Of a stretch of 64,000 nucleotides of DNA, positions 24,591 through 38,894 are shown one piece after another. The DNA is taken from the NCBI RefSeq assembly GCF_022581195.2, contig NC_061466.1, positions 1,364,001 to 1,428,000 of the forward strand, given 5' to 3'. The translations under genes and the position numbers were made by a program. The notes beneath the pieces are model-generated. The model was not told where the DNA came from and did not search any database. It was given only the letters and a program-made list of their open reading frames with translations. The stretch is from Helicoverpa zea. Lineage: Eukaryota; Arthropoda; Insecta; Lepidoptera; Noctuidae. Each line of letters opens with the position of its first letter. Position 1 is the stretch's first letter.

Positions 24591-27006
24591 CAAACACAAT
24601 TTCTTTGAATACAACTAACAAAAGATAGTTCTTCTAGGTACCTAAGGTAAAGGTTAGGAATGACGTTCAAAACCCCTTACTTTATTCAATTCCTTTGAAC
24701 ATGTAGGAGGTCACTAAAACAGTCATACACGAGAACACCAATTAGTAAGTTATATCTAGAGTAATAATACGAGAGTACATTTGACTTTCCCTAGAAATTT
24801 CCAGAATATTCCATCTTATTTTTGTAAGTGAAGGCGGTTTCCTTCAACGACGCGGAGAAATATCATAATATTTCGATAAATAATAATTATAAAACACGTG
24901 TAAGATATAAACAGACTAAGGTCATTAGCAAGAAAAACAAAACTCTTATATTTATTTTTTGTCTGAGCTTCGGCCTACGATGTTTGCTTGTAATATTGTG
25001 TTGTATCCTTGCTAATAAATAGGAGTGTAAAAAATTTAATCAAAGGTACAAAGATAGTCTACAGAATACTTTTTACTCGATAGCGGGAAGTGATTCTTTC
25101 AAGACGCGGATGTGATGTGATTTTCTCAAGACGAAACCTCTTGGAACATCTAGCTGGTTAACAAATGTGTTTAACATAATCTCTCAGGGTTCTTATGTTT
25201 GCATAATAACATAATTAATTACATATATTCAGGTTCAATTTCAACCAGTATTAAAATAACCACCCAAAAATCACACCCTAAACTATCAACTGAAAAGCCA
25301 GCTACTTGAAAAAATCTTATTAGTAATCCGGTTCGGTCGCTGTAAGAGTGCAAATCTCTTTAATTATCTGAAGCAGCCGGTAACCGTTCCCGCTGCGATG
25401 CCCGCTGTGAGGAATCAGGGGCGGGACCAGATCGCTCTCAGGCGAGTAAAGCGAGGCTATAGGGGAAGCGGAACGGAGGAATTGGTTTTTGTGGGTAGAT
25501 AAATTATTGTATACTTTAATGGAACTGCACTAAATAAAATAAGTAGACATAAGTTAAAAAAAAATACCTTAATTAGACTCAATACTGTGAACTAATATGA
25601 CTGGCTTCCAAAGCGTTTAACTAACATGCTTGCTATTTTCCGCAATTTCTTAGTGCAAAATGACATCTTCATCAATATCAAACAAAAAACATGCAACTTT
25701 AAGGATGATCCTCTTCTTATCCCCAATTTTTATTCATTCAGCCGCTTTCATTTAGACCCAGATGCAAATGCTTCTCAAATTCGCCTTTCGCTTGTTCCGT
25801 AGCAAAGCCTCTCTCTTCTCAAGGGCTGGTCACCGTCCGTCTTCGGGGTGGCGAATGAATGCGAGATCAAATTTCGTCATGCACTGTAACTTTATAGTAC
25901 TAGGGCAACAGAATATCACAAGAGCTGCTCTAGTAGTCACGAAATAGGACAGGTTTTCGTTATGACATGTAAATATCGGATGTCAAAAAAGTTATGGGTG
26001 TCGTTTTATAATTGTTGCGAAAATAAAGTTTATGATGAAATAAACAGACAAAAAGTGTCATATTTACACAACTAGGTACTTAATTATTATACCATCAGGT
26101 GTACAAATTATGCGTGAAAACGGGAGAACGATGATATAACTATTTGCTACTGATGTACACAATTGTAAACACTTCATAGGATTAATTCAACCCTTCTATA
26201 TAGACCCCCTTCCATTGTGCCAGTCGCTTACCGTCAAAATAATTACCTTAATTAGACCGAACCCCTGCAAGACAGAATAGGCATTTAAGGAGCTCCAATG
26301 GATCTTTGAACAACTCCAACCGTTATTTATCAACAATGATTAGTATTCATTTATTTAATTAACATTAGAAGTTGGGAATTAAGACTTGCAGATGAAAGAA
26401 AAACATATCAATGTTTTTCATTGTGGGGAGTAAGTTTCTAGTTACAAACAAAGAATATGATACTGTATGGTTACTGTTAATGAACTAAGTAGCTTTCTTC
26501 ATATTCATTATTTCCTGGTACTTCGAAAATTGGATTGCTATTTCAATCATAATCTAACTGTCATAAACGCGTGTATATCTAAGTTATAAAACACATTAAT
26601 ATTTATTTTTAAATATTATTTTTTTTTGTAAATAGGTAGAACATTTACGATTATGTGTGATAAAAGTGAGGGAGGAAGAATCCAAGAGCATGATTATGTT
26701 TTTTGGCTGTTATTGTTATTTATTCATTTACCTTAAACAGCACGACGTCTCTTAAAAATATATATATGTACGAAATTAATTTTTCAAAAAATAAAGGAGC
26801 CAACCCGTCTAACAGCCTTAGACTGACGCACTGCAGCATAACGCTAGTGCAAGTGAGGCAGGACGAATGCAGGATGCATTTGTGTACTATTAGACGCATA
26901 CGGCTGCAGTTAGCGCGGCGCGGGGCTCTGACCCCGCCCTTATGCACGTGGTCAAATATATTGTATAGGGATTTAAGGTTTCTGTTGTAATAATTTTCAG
27001 TTTTGA

Positions 27007-27241
27007 TGGTATCGGCATGTAATGAGGTGTAACGAGTATGTTCAGGTTAACCATCTTCTTGAAGATGGATGGAGAGGGAGAGGAGTACCAAAGAAAAGAT
27101 GGATGGGTTGCCTGAAATTTTTCATAAAAAGGAAAAAGGGGGGTCATGACAATATGAAGAGTGAAAGAGAGGAATGGAAGGGGAAAGCATGTTGCACCGA
27201 CCCCAAATAAAATTGGGAATAGGACAGTAAGAAGAAGAAAA
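27007..27241 (+). pseudogene. 5'-truncated LINE: C-terminal end of a reverse-transcriptase ORF
   Basis: Reading from 27007 gives WYRHVMRCNEYVQ, then GRGVPKKRWMGCLK, and ends KACCTDPK followed by a stop at 27208-27210. The pattern (RHV near the start, GRGxPKKRWM in the middle, CCxDPK at the end) matches the C-terminus of endonuclease/reverse-transcriptase ORFs of lepidopteran non-LTR retrotransposons. After the stop comes a short line and an aagaagaag tail, the usual LINE 3' end. The catalytic reverse-transcriptase and endonuclease domains are absent, so this is a dead 5'-truncated copy. The clade (RTE-like?) is an inference. Confidence 0.75.
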
Positions 27242-29745
27242 ATAAATATAATTAAAAGATTTATTCATGGTCTTGTGCACTAAAGCCTTTGTTTTTTTAC
27301 TAAAAGAGGGGCGTATGCGTCACAAAAATTGCACTTAAAACCTCCGCGAAGTCTTTGCAGTCTAAACCAAAGTTCCTACCTTTGAAACCGTCGACCCACT
27401 TATAAGCTCACCATAGCAGAAATTATAAGAGAAATAAGCTCTTCATGGAATCAATGTTTTTCATCCATTTTACGTGCAAACTCATGGGGTTGAAAATCTT
27501 ATACGGAGTAGTTGCAAGCTGTCATTTCTTTGGGAACGTGCGCGACATACAACGTCTCAATTTGACACGCTTCGGGTGTTGCGCGCGACAGCCGAGTTGC
27601 TTTGTGCGTGAAGCTTCAGTACGAGTACTCTATAAAGTGACAGATCATCTTCTACACATGTCGCCCCGGTAGCGGTCTGTGGTACTATGTTTTAATATGC
27701 ACAAAAAATAAAGGATTAATTAATTAACTAGGGGGCTTGTTAATAGCAGATTTAATTCGAATGGTTTTTTGTTTCAATGTAGCTAGAGTAGGTACCAATT
27801 AGGAAAAAACTAGAAAAATCAGTCCTCCATTCAGAACTGCCTCAACGATTTTTCATATAACTTAATATCGTATTAATGTCAAATGACCTGTATTTTAATA
27901 TTTATGGCTTAGAATAACAAACAATCCGCACTAATAACATCCTACTCAGTAAAATTGGAGCATGTGGCGGAAATTGTTTGATTCCTCAATATTACAGGTG
28001 TAGGAGAATGAACCTCATAAAAGGTTAACGACGCCATCCTACTTTCAGTTCGTACGCGGCTACGTTTTTCAAACAGTGTAATAAAAAGTGGCGGGAAAGC
28101 GCAACTCAAAGAGCGTGCAATTAGCGCCACGCATCGCGTTTTTGTTGGAAACTCTCATTACATAAGACAAATAAAAATCTAATAAACTGCTGTAATAGAA
28201 AAGTTTCGAAATACGTAGCGCAGGCGGGGTGCAGAGGTGGGCGGTCGTCATGGCAACGGCCGGTTGCAGGAAACTGCACAATCGATGTTGCCAGACGCTC
28301 TGCTGCCGCCTGTGGATCAATGTGTCTCTAGTACTACGCCCGGCTCCCGGGAAACCTACCTTGTCGCGGTGGTGTGGGTGCGCCCTCTGCGTTATATTGC
28401 CGTCCCTCTCTGCCGGTGTCCAATTTGTGAGGAGCTCCGTAGCTAGGTTGCGGCATTCTGTGCCTTTATCGGAATCCTGGCGGGCGCGAGCTCAACTCAC
28501 ACTGGTCGGTTATCACAGTGTGCGAAGCGCCGCTTTTCCCCGGCCGGTTTGTAAGTGTGCGTGAGTTGTGTCAGTGTTACGTAGGATGGCGTTCCATTTT
28601 CGAATGTTCACGTCGGGAAACTTGTGAATCGGTTATCTGTGTGGAGTTGTTTGTTGTTGTGGGTGCGTTCAGAAGCACCGTGCCGCGCCGGCCCGGGACC
28701 ATTGTTTGTTTTGTTGTTATTATCGTACTGAAACTGTTCAGTAACTGCATACACACCATTATGCAAGAAACCTTTTAAATAGAACCGTTCCTAATGTTGC
28801 CTATTTCACTAATTTACTGAATCAATATCGGCGTAGTTGAACGCTGAAATTCATAGTCGATATCGTATGCATACTGCATCGAAACTACATGACTATATAG
28901 TTATCTTTAAGGTTTTCAGGGATTGGCAAACAGAGGGCGGGAAATTCTTCTGAACTGCGTGAACAGCAGTAAAATAAACTCTATGCATAGACTTTAAGGT
29001 TTAGTTTTCATAGCATGCTATCGACGTGAAGGGGAATGCTATTGACGATATCTGATGACTGGCTAAACGATAAAATATTTAGATGGGACTAATAATTAAT
29101 AACGTTGTCTTAAAGCGTAGGGGAACAGATTTTATAAGTTAAAGCTTGTGAATCCGCGATGAGGCGGCGGATTTGCGAAAGGGTTCGATAAATCTGGAGT
29201 TGTTTGATACTTTCTTTATATTTCGGCCGTATTAAGAATAACGACAAAGGCTTACTACGCATAGCATAATCATACGTCTAGTAGCCGCGGAAAATATATA
29301 AGTACAACACTCGGTTTGATTCCCAGGCTGTGTAAACTTGTAAAAGGTATTTCTTTGTGGAATTTATAATCGGGTGGCTAAATGAATAAAAAATTAGAGG
29401 TTTGCTGCTAGCTTTGCGCTAATTTTATCTAAAAAAAATATACGATAAATAAACGAAACCTTCGGGAAAACTGGTGACAAGCTATATAAATTCATCTGAG
29501 AGTGCAGATTTATGAAAATTAAACTAATTTTCAATAATCGTATATACATTAAAAGCATGAAATAATATTTTGGTTTCGTAATCAGTATGTCAGGACCGAT
29601 GACAGATTTAATACAAAATGTATTCCCTAAATGCAGGATGCCCAATATAATGGCTGACGAATAACGCCGATTGACGGAATAAAGGTGACTGATCTACGGT
29701 ATTATTTTAAAAACATAATTAATCGTTGTATTTTGAAATCTAACA
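27242..29745. other. Non-coding DNA with a GC-rich patch
   Basis: AT-rich apart from the island at 28230-28720. A tRNA-like B-box (ggtttgattccc) occurs near 29314-29325 and may be a decayed SINE head. No coding gene is supported. Confidence 0.4.
28230..28720 (+). promoter_or_regulatory. GC-rich island, candidate promoter / non-coding exon
   Basis: This 490-bp region is clearly richer in GC and CpG than its flanks. It contains a donor-like ttt|gtaagtgtg at about 28550 and initiator-like TCAGTG near 28570. Two plus-strand frames cross it (28229-28564 and 28518-28778), rich in Cys, Arg and Ser, with no known domain. It resembles 5' UTR or promoter DNA more than coding sequence. No downstream exon was found. 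Confidence 0.25.
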
Positions 29746-29925
29746 GCCTTACTTATAAACGTGAATTAAATATAAGTAATACTTAAGGGCTGTTTAAGAA
29801 AATTCTTACTTATAAACGTAGCTTAAGCATGTCTTAATTAACATTTAATCACTACTTAAGACATTAAGTTGTGATTAGTTAAAATGTTGCTTAGTAGGTG
29901 ATTAGAGATTTTATAAGTAAGGGGG
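29746..29925. mobile_element. ~180-bp MITE
   Basis: The ends ccttacttataaa (left) and ttttataagtaagg (right) are inverted copies. The left motif cttacttataaacgt occurs again internally at about 29807. The interior is AT-rich with several cttaag motifs and no coding capacity. No target duplication was resolved. Confidence 0.6.
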
Positions 29926-32175
29926 CTAGGCTTTTATAACTTTTGTTTGCTGTTAGAAACGTAACTAACTAAAAGTTAAGGAAAATGTTTTCAATATGAT
30001 GCATTTTTTCAGTACAGTAGCGTACACTACGCAAAAATGTTTACAAAAATATTACCAGTCACTGGTTTACAAAGAAAATTCATTCTAAAATAATACACAT
30101 CAGTCATACTGACAATATCCTCCTTTTTCATTAGTTAAAAAAATACCAGGATCCCATCACACGCTAGGAGTTCATTGAGAACAAGTTACAACACTTGTAA
30201 CAAGTGACTAGGTTCTCAGAAGCATCACAGAGATGTCTCTTACAACAATATGTGTACAAAAAGCACAAAAGTGTCTTCGAAATTAAGTTTTCATTGTTAT
30301 GATATCAATGAATAAGCGAAGGTGAGATGTGTAAATGTATATTGTGTATAATATTGTTACTGTATGAATGGGCTGGCTATTACAATGGGTAGTTACCTGT
30401 CCCATTGTATTGAGAGTAGTGGCGACACATGTGTGTGAATCGTGCAAGTACATGGTTGACATTGACATTTAGCAGTTCAGGGCAAAAGCTTAGAAATAAA
30501 GCATGTTGAGCGTATTTGGAAACTTTTTGCGTTGATTTATTTCGCAGGTTTGTTGTTGTTTACTATAATTTCTGGCAAGTAACAAGGTCTTATCATAAAA
30601 TAAATAAAAACAATAAACTTTTAATTCATGGTGTGCATCTGTTTTCTGTGGTGATCATCACATAACACGAGAAACGAAAACCTTGTGGTCAAATGCAAGC
30701 CAAAGTTAAAGTAGCGCGTTATACAAGCTGTTGATTTGCATCCGTGCCATATTCAAGGACGTAATTATGCTAATGATTCTCGACCCAAATCAACAAAAAA
30801 ATTGGTACGTATTTTTTTTTCGGAATTCCGTCAATGTCATTTAGCCGTATTTAAACTTGGCGCATGTGTTACTGGCCTTAAAACCGTGCCCTCACACAAA
30901 CCCAAATACAAAGCATACGCAACGATTATTCATAAATTTCATTCATAAAATTGGATTACTTCTGAAATACTACGACATTACAATGACAAAAATAGCAGTG
31001 CATATTAGCTATTTCCCGTCTATTGTAATTTCAATCGATTATTTACGTATTGTATGTCCTCCTCCTGAAGTATGGCACAAATGCAAATCAACACCTTGTA
31101 TATTATTTATACGAAGAAAATGTAGGCACTAACTAAAATTAGAAAAATAGAAAAACAATTTTGCTTACGTCATCTACCAGGACCACATACTTCAAAAGAA
31201 TTCTTACAAAAAACAAATGCCCATCTGAAATGAATATTTGACACAGGTTAAAGGTTGTAAAGAGTTGCTACTACATACTGCGTAGTAAATTCTATGTTAA
31301 CGGCGAGCGGTTAGTGTTACGGCAAGTTGTGGCTAATTAGCACTAACGTGTAGGTTAACTCTAAACTCTGTGGAGTTACAACTGGTAGGGTCACACTGGA
31401 TACGTCAACGAGAAAGGATTTTTAAAATAAGTAAATATTTTAGTAACCAAAATCAGAACTTAGTAGGTATTTTAAAATATACAGGTCTATCATTAAATTC
31501 TTTGACAAAAACAAAAACTTTGAACTCTCTTTGTTATATTTCGGTTTACTTTCCCAACATAATTTAGTCTCAATATGAAAACACCACACTCACGTTAATT
31601 TTCCAACTTTCCCAGAACAAAACACGTAATAAAACACACAGCATACTGATTGACTTTAATTGGGGTAGTAAACCTTTAAAAAAAAATTATATTTTATAAT
31701 TCCGCTTAAATTAAAGCAGCCAGCCTTTTGGGCACGGTCCACGCTGACAGCGATGCGGATGATTTTTTGGATACATAGTTTTTATTTTACCTTTTTTTAT
31801 TTTTGTTGATATGTAGATTTAATATATTGAACATATGTGTATAAATTGAATAATTATTACCTGTACTCAATAAAAACAATTGTACCTACTTAAATTAATT
31901 CATCTACACAGGTACATATACCATGTCGGTTCCATATCTGCCTATGTTCATGTGTTGCAGGGCGTGAGGGCGTGCCGCGGGGCGCGACTATGCGTCACCA
32001 CATCACTGCACCCACGACTTGCGCCCTCGTGCTCACCACGTGCTCGACATGTACACCACATGCTCAGACCATGGAGTTCGGAGATCATGATCGTGTGCAA
32101 TTGTCCATAGGTGTACTCAATAAGAGCCTTTAATTTACATATCGCCTATAATTTTGTTTGCTAAAAAAATCTTAC
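29926..32175. other. AT-rich non-coding DNA with one GC-rich patch
   Basis: Nothing is assigned except the candidate exon at 31961-32110. Small frames at 30736-31132 have no recognised domain and ordinary A/T-rich codon content. Confidence 0.45.
31961..32110 (+). other. Candidate orphan exon
   Basis: A GC-rich 150-bp block is bounded by an acceptor-like ttcatgtgttgcag and a donor-like atag|gtgtac. The length is a multiple of three. The frame starting at 31963 stays open across the block and reads RGATMRHHITAP near its start and MEFGDHDRVQLSI near its end. A second frame is also open until a stop exactly at the end. No domain is recognised and no partner exon was found, so it may be chance. 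Confidence 0.2.
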
Positions 32176-32277
32176 AGCCTTTTCACACTGGCGAATTTTC
32201 CGAGCTACATCATATGGGCGGTGTATGCGGCGTCACGCGGAAAAAATGCTCGGAAAATCCGCCAGTATGAAAAGGCT
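32176..32277. mobile_element. 102-bp micro-MITE
   Basis: Thirty-base inverted ends match at 28 of 30 positions (32176-32205 and 32248-32277), beginning agccttttcacactggcg. The 42-bp centre is GC-rich. The size and structure fit a minimal MITE. No clear target duplication was found. Confidence 0.75.
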
Positions 32278-33267
32278 TTCAATGTGCAAACTAGTCTGTT
32301 AGAGATCATTATTGCATCATAAATTAAAGATTAGAACGTGGTAGATGTACGTTGGTTTTCATCGAAAAAAATATTTTGAAAGTAAAATATTTTTTGTCGG
32401 TAGCAGAAATCCATTTATTTCACTGAAAAATTCATCCAACTGTATAATAGGTACCATTGAACAGGCAGAATATCAAATATCCCGACCATTTGCAGAAACA
32501 AAATAATAAAAAATATGTGGTTATTCCACGGTAGTTGTTGTTATCAAAACCATAAAACTAGTCTAAAGTTTATTATCTGCATAACTAAAATACCTGATAT
32601 CGCATTACTGAAAGCTAACTCTGCTTAGCTCTGCAACTTCAATAAGCTACTTAGCTTCTTGCTACTCTAGTACTTTAAAGTTAATGTTGTAATAACAAAC
32701 TTACGAGATTAAATAATGGTGTCTTATATATGTATGTTACAGAATATTTAAAGTACGTCCGCCCTACCCACTGTAGAGGCATCGCATTGAAAAACTGAAT
32801 ATGACCTTACAAATTAGTATCCCTTGATAACTGAACACAGCTACTACGCACCTGTTCTCGTCATTCCATGGAAAAAATATTTTTCAGAAATACCTGACTT
32901 CTCGGAAACTCTGCTTCACAAGAAACTCGTACTAAAAGTTCCTCTCTCTATTAAAGCTATCGTTAATTTCACTATTTTGTGGAAAAATCTATGGTATTAC
33001 GCACAATTATTTTGCGTCTCTTCTAACACTTTACCCTAGGATTGACATTCAAATACCCACCGATTCACCCTTAGCTCTCGTCGTGTGTCATCGGAATTAA
33101 CGCATTATGATTCACCCTACGTCTCCTAGACATATGACTAGAACCCCCTACCTACTACATTAGAGTCCCCACATACTTCAATCTTTTAGTCGGCCGATAG
33201 TTTGTTTGGCTTTAGTATGAAGATGAATGTTATTATGCACATTACAAAGATCTGGTATTTAGCCAGT

Positions 33268-33345
33268 TACTGTTACAGCCTTTTTTATCGTCCCACTGCT
33301 GGGCACAGGCCTCTTCACACATGGAGAAGGTTTGAGCATTAATCA
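33268..33345. mobile_element. Retroelement remnant (lepidopteran TGCTGGGCACAGGCCT repeat)
   Basis: The line ctgctgggcacaggcctctt followed by ggagaaggtttgagcattaa is the core of a repeat abundant in moths and butterflies. It is a short non-coding piece. Relatives are at 24513 and 47895, and a looser one at 45165. Confidence 0.55.
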
Positions 33346-36300
33346 CCACGCTTATCAAAACGATTAAAAACTTTGATTGGAATTTTTCTTACAAAATATT
33401 TTGTGTCGACAAAGGTTCACACTCACATCAAGCCGGCCGATTGTTTAGTCTTCAGTTTACGGGTACTCTTAGGTACTATGCCATTATTTTAACGTCCAAA
33501 TTACATTTTGACTTCGAAGATAGATGACCACTATCCTAGCCTATTTATTGTAAACTATAGGCACTCTAGCCAAATTGTAATTTATTTTATTACTTGTTCA
33601 CTAAAAACGTACTCGAAAAACATTCCGCTGCAATTTTGAAGCTGAAATTTTCATCCCAATTACTGACGTATTGGGAAACTGTTAATTGATGTTAAAATAA
33701 TTTTTACCAATTTAGTTTTCGGAACAAATACAGTTTTATATAACTTTTAGTCAGTTGCAATCTATAGTTTAACTGTTAACATATACATACATATATGATT
33801 CTTTCAAAGCTTTGGCAGGCGAGAAGTTAGTAAAAACGTTAGCAAATACAGACAGCCAGAAACTTTTGTTTCAGAAAACTACGTAGTATTAATCTGTGGG
33901 CTAAAAAATCCCCCTATCTCATAAAATTGATATTTGACAGAAACTCATAGCAAACAAGATACATCTACCATCAGCCAGACATTAGTACACATTCAGGCTT
34001 CACCCTCGCATATCCAGACTTACACTTACAAATGCATTATCCTCCATCCCTGTTCGATAAATTTGCTTTATGAGCGAGCCCCCTTGCCTAACTGATGTAT
34101 AGTCTAGTTCGTTAAAACGAAATGCCTTGGGTTGGTGACCGCGGCGCGACGGAGAGACAAACAAACTGATTGTCACGTGGTTCCCGATGCTAGGGATGTT
34201 CAGCCTATGAAAGAAAAAAAAAAGAAATAGAAATCATGGTGAAAAATCTGAGATGATGCCGAAATTAACCACTCTGACTACTGACTACGCTTCTGAGAAG
34301 TAATTTCTTCGAAATACAAACAGGTGAATTAGATTTACAATAATTTTATTAAAGCTAAGGAAATGATCAAAGACTCTTTTTATTTATATCCATCTATTTA
34401 CTCTCATTGAATTTGCAAGTATGATCACTTACATACTAGAATAACTTTGACTATAATAATTTTCTTATTAGTATCTCTTTAGAACCTCAACATGAATGGA
34501 TACCAATTCCGATGAGAATAAATAAAGCTGGTTCCGATACGATCTATCGATACAGGATTATCCGTTTCCTCATATCGATGGTAACATCCCTAGAGCAGAT
34601 GACAGCAGGCTTTATATCGCAACATGTTGGTACCTGTCGCGACGGATATAAGCAGATTTGTTTTGGAATCAAACGCTTTGCAACTCTAGATGTATGTATC
34701 TGCATTTGCAACTTTTGTACCGAGTCGGTTAAATTGCTGCGATTAAGAATTAGCAATTTATGTGTCTACTACTTTTTTGTTTTTGTAGATGTTTTTTGTT
34801 TTAGAAGTTTATGATCGTAATGAAGACCTGTCTGATATTCCGTAAAGCTTCTTTATATCTATTGCTGACTCTTTCTTTGTCAACAAGATAAAAAGTGTTA
34901 GCAATAGATTTCATGAAGCTTTAATTTTAATGGAACTTTGTGCAACTGACGGATTGTGTTTTGTTTGTAAATGAAAATGCGTATTTAGCATACTTCGCCA
35001 ACTTGATTTGGTTCAAACTTATTACGCAGCAAACTTAACAATATGCTCCAATTGTATTTGAACTTAAGTTCAATAAAACAATTAACAGAATTCATGATTA
35101 TGTAACGAAGAAATACCAACAATGTCTTGAGGTTAACTTGACCTCGAAAAATAAAACTTTTGGGAAGTAACCTCGCCGACATTCAAGGTCAAAGTACTAG
35201 GGCGTTATGATTCCTAAGATAATGCTAAGACTTTTATTACAGAAGACATTGAGGAGTGATTTAGGCGCGCGCCATATTTCGCCTGTTTAGTCAATAAAGA
35301 GGGAAAAGTAAGGGCAATATTACTTAGTACAATTACTTAGTACAAGAACGCTAGACATATTGAGGAGTTTTTATAAGTCACCTATGCTGAATTTTTAGCA
35401 TACACAAAATTATCTAAATCTCAGCTTATTAAATAAGCAAAAAGCGTCGTTCTATTTTTCTCATTAACCTACCATGACTATCGTGTAGTTGATACAAATT
35501 CAAACTAAATATAAACATACAGACCTTGAAAACCCCTAACAAAGACCGAAAGTCTGTAGATTCAAACATTTCCATTAAAATCAAATAAAAGCTATTATTA
35601 AGACATCCCATCCCTTTCTGGGCACATTATTAATATCAGAGTGACGAACAGCTAAGACGTGAGTTCGTTTCGTCCGTGTTATCGGAACGATGTCGTATTA
35701 AAGTTTTGATAACTATTTGAATAAACTTCATTTTGACTATATTTCGCTATCAAAAAACCTTCAGAGTCTACGAGTAAAGTCGAGTAAAGTTATTCCAACT
35801 GTAAACCTATGAAAATGTATGGTAACTCATTTTTCGTTCCAGGTGTAACTTTAATCCATTTTTATTAATAAGAGGAAAGAGTGTTTACGAAATTCAGCGC
35901 ATAGGCCATTTCTGTGTATATACTTGAAATTTCGTTAAATATTTTGGAAATGATCAATTGGCGCTTCTGGCTATCAGTTTTATCCCATTGGACACTCCCA
36001 TGAACTTTTTATTTTACTACGAATTTAATTTTTCACCTCATACTAGCTATTGTAACAGCATGGTTTGCCACAAAAACACTTGTACGTATTAAAGTTCACA
36101 ATGACACTAAGCAGAATATAGCTTGATAATTTGCGGGAAATATCACGAGTATGTATGTGTCTGAATTGACGTTAATGGTGATACTATATCTCCATAACAT
36201 TTGGCTCAGAACATTAATTGTTTAGTTGATACAATTCCACGTTGCTTGGAATTTGTTCAGGCACCAAGTATTAACTATTATTTTGACTGTTCGTCATGTC

Positions 36301-37540
36301 TCTAACCAGGTAGGCAGTAGTCAAAGTAATTGTAAGCCTTATAACCAGGCCGTTAGAGTTTGATTTACGTTGTTGTCAATGAGCGAGAAATTTATAAATT
36401 CAAAGATATAAAGTGCACTAGATGTGGCTATCCAAATTGGGTGTAATCATCGTAAAATGTATGTAAATGTTCTACTGTAAACTTTGAAAACATTGTATGC
36501 CTTAAATATTTCGACTTTTGAGGACTTTGTTTGCTGAATTGTCGAGACTAATTTCAGTTCTTCAATAAAGTCCAATTCATAAACACTTATTACAACACTA
36601 ACCTGGAAACTGCACGTACTTTGTTGCATAACCAACAGCAAATATTTTCTCATACAGAAGAGGAAAGAGCGTCAGTCATCACCAATCAATACTGATTGAT
36701 GATGATTTCAGTCTTTCCAGTTTCCAGTTTTGTAACACCTAAGTATTCGTAGTACACATTAACCATCCGCGTCGCTGTTACATTACCATTTGTATAGGCC
36801 ATGAAACCAATTCCAAATATTTTTTCTGTTGTGGAGGTCAAAGTAAAATTAAATCTTTATCTTGAAGATCACAGCCGTGTATTTACCACCCATTCCACAA
36901 GCCACATCCAGTAAACCAGACATCTTCACCCAAAAACCAAAGGTGGTAGACGTAGCAGTATCAGGGAATCTTGGCACGCGATTTGTAAATTACCGTGCAC
37001 GTCGACGTTGCGGCGCGCTCCACTTCGTGCTTCACCTAGTTTTGACGAGCATGCACCCAGCCACGTGGGATACTGAAAAACTGGTGTTTTGTAGTGGGGA
37101 AAATGTTGGGTAAAAGTTTGTGAAATCTATGAAACTTTCAAGATGTTTTTAATAATGCAGCTTCCACATGGTTTAATTTTTTAAAACCTTTACTTGCAGA
37201 AAATTGACACGAATTTTTCACATTGATTCTTCAACAGTTTACGGGTAAATGCGCTAGAAACACACATATTTAAATAGATACTTACATATTTTTTATGTAT
37301 CAATTAGGAAATACTAAATATACTAATATAACTCTTGGTAACAAAAATATCACCCACATATCAAGATTTCCTTTTTAAGCAAAACCAATGTTGCGTAGCA
37401 TACAAGTTTCATAAATTTTTCTCCATTCATTTCTGTGGAACTTTTTAATGTATTGCCTACAAGAGGACAGTCTAGACAGTCTCTTACACACCATCTTGAA
37501 AAAAATAGACACATCCTCCGTACACATAATCACCTCGCTA

Positions 37541-37637
37541 GACTTGGGGTCAATGTCCGCACAATCAGTCCTGTAAAGCATTGGTGTGAAATACTCCGTT
37601 GTAGGTACTCTCGGCGGGCTAGACTGAAGACTGGGTA
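37541..37637 (+). mobile_element. Decayed SINE fragment
   Basis: The stretches cctgtaaagcattggt and gggctagactgaagac parallel the 3' half of the full SINE at 45804-46192, in the same order and orientation. Divergence is high, so this is a tentative old copy. Confidence 0.35.
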
Positions 37638-38894
37638 GAAACCAAAAAGTGAGCTCTTGGGAAAAAAACTGATGAATTTGCTTACTAACTCTTATTACTT
37701 ACCCCCATTTGAAAAATGAAGGTAAATTTTACGATACATAAATGGCTTAAATAATAGAATTATACGTTAAACTAACACATTCAACTATTATTTCTGTCCA
37801 GCTGCCAAGAAAGACTATAGTTTTCGCATTTATCATTTCTTTTTGTTTTATCGTTCTTTCCTAGTACATAGGACTGTTGATAAATATAATGTTAGATACC
37901 AAGACAACATAAGTAACATCGACAGAAATCATATGTCACATTTTACTTACATCAAAATATAAAAAATCCTTCACATTATTTGCTTTAAAAATATCCCGAA
38001 AATTATTCTTACCTACCGATAATTTCCTTAATATAAAATAGTAAACAAACGCGTAGGCTTAACGAGCGGATAACCCCATGATTCACAGGGTTTTCTATCT
38101 GCAACACGATGATATGTTATTTTGTACCATTGTTGCTTTTGTTAATGGCTTCGTTAATTAATTAACAGAATGTTCTCGACGTTTTAGTTGTTATGTCTAA
38201 TTAGTTCAGCCCTTTTTACATTTGTTATGGTAGTTATTTTGCGTATAAGTGGTATTTTGTAGGGAAATACTAGTTTATTGGGACATCTTGTTACAATGGA
38301 AATAAATATAATCATGGAATATGTAGAAAGCTATGTATAAGCTCCATGATCTTTCAGCCGTCTAGATAAAGTACATACGTCAATATTGGATGAACAGTAT
38401 AATCTATTTTATAAATTATCTCCGATGTTTTCATAAAATACTCTATACTCTAATTCTAAAAATATATAAAGACGAACCAAAGTATATTACTTAACATCTG
38501 TTCAATTATTTTTATTCCTCAAAGATATGTAAACTGTACTTCTAAAATAAATACAGTTTCAAAAACCAAGTTAATGCGTAATTAAACAATGTATGTATAT
38601 TTTAGTAATTCAAGATGATAAAATTACAAGTTTCAAAATTCTGAATGTTTGTTGATTCAAGTAGATTAAAATGTATTTTAACCTTATTGGAGAGTCTAGC
38701 AATAGTATTTTATTTGAATAATAAATAAGCAGCTACACATTAATTTATAAAATATAACAAGGCATTATTTAAATGAGCAAAATAGATTTTAACTATAATG
38801 AGAAAAAAAACCTTTATTCATAAAAATTGCTTTGAGAATAATTGAAATCGCAAGAGTTATAGAATGAACCTGAATGACTGACCATACACACAAA

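Larger units (their letters stand above)
22299..27006. other. AT-rich non-coding DNA
   Basis: It includes the promoter-like patch at 22600-22752, a short fragment at about 22908-22934 (gttaggaaaaggctaggcag) resembling the SINE tail at 46.9 kb, a decayed retroelement remnant at 24513-24590, and a modestly GC-rich patch at 25375-25470. Open frames are short and unrecognised. Confidence 0.45.

Noticed and set aside
36862..37113. 83-codon plus-strand frame
   Set aside because: No recognised domain, no splice support, and a composition typical of chance frames.
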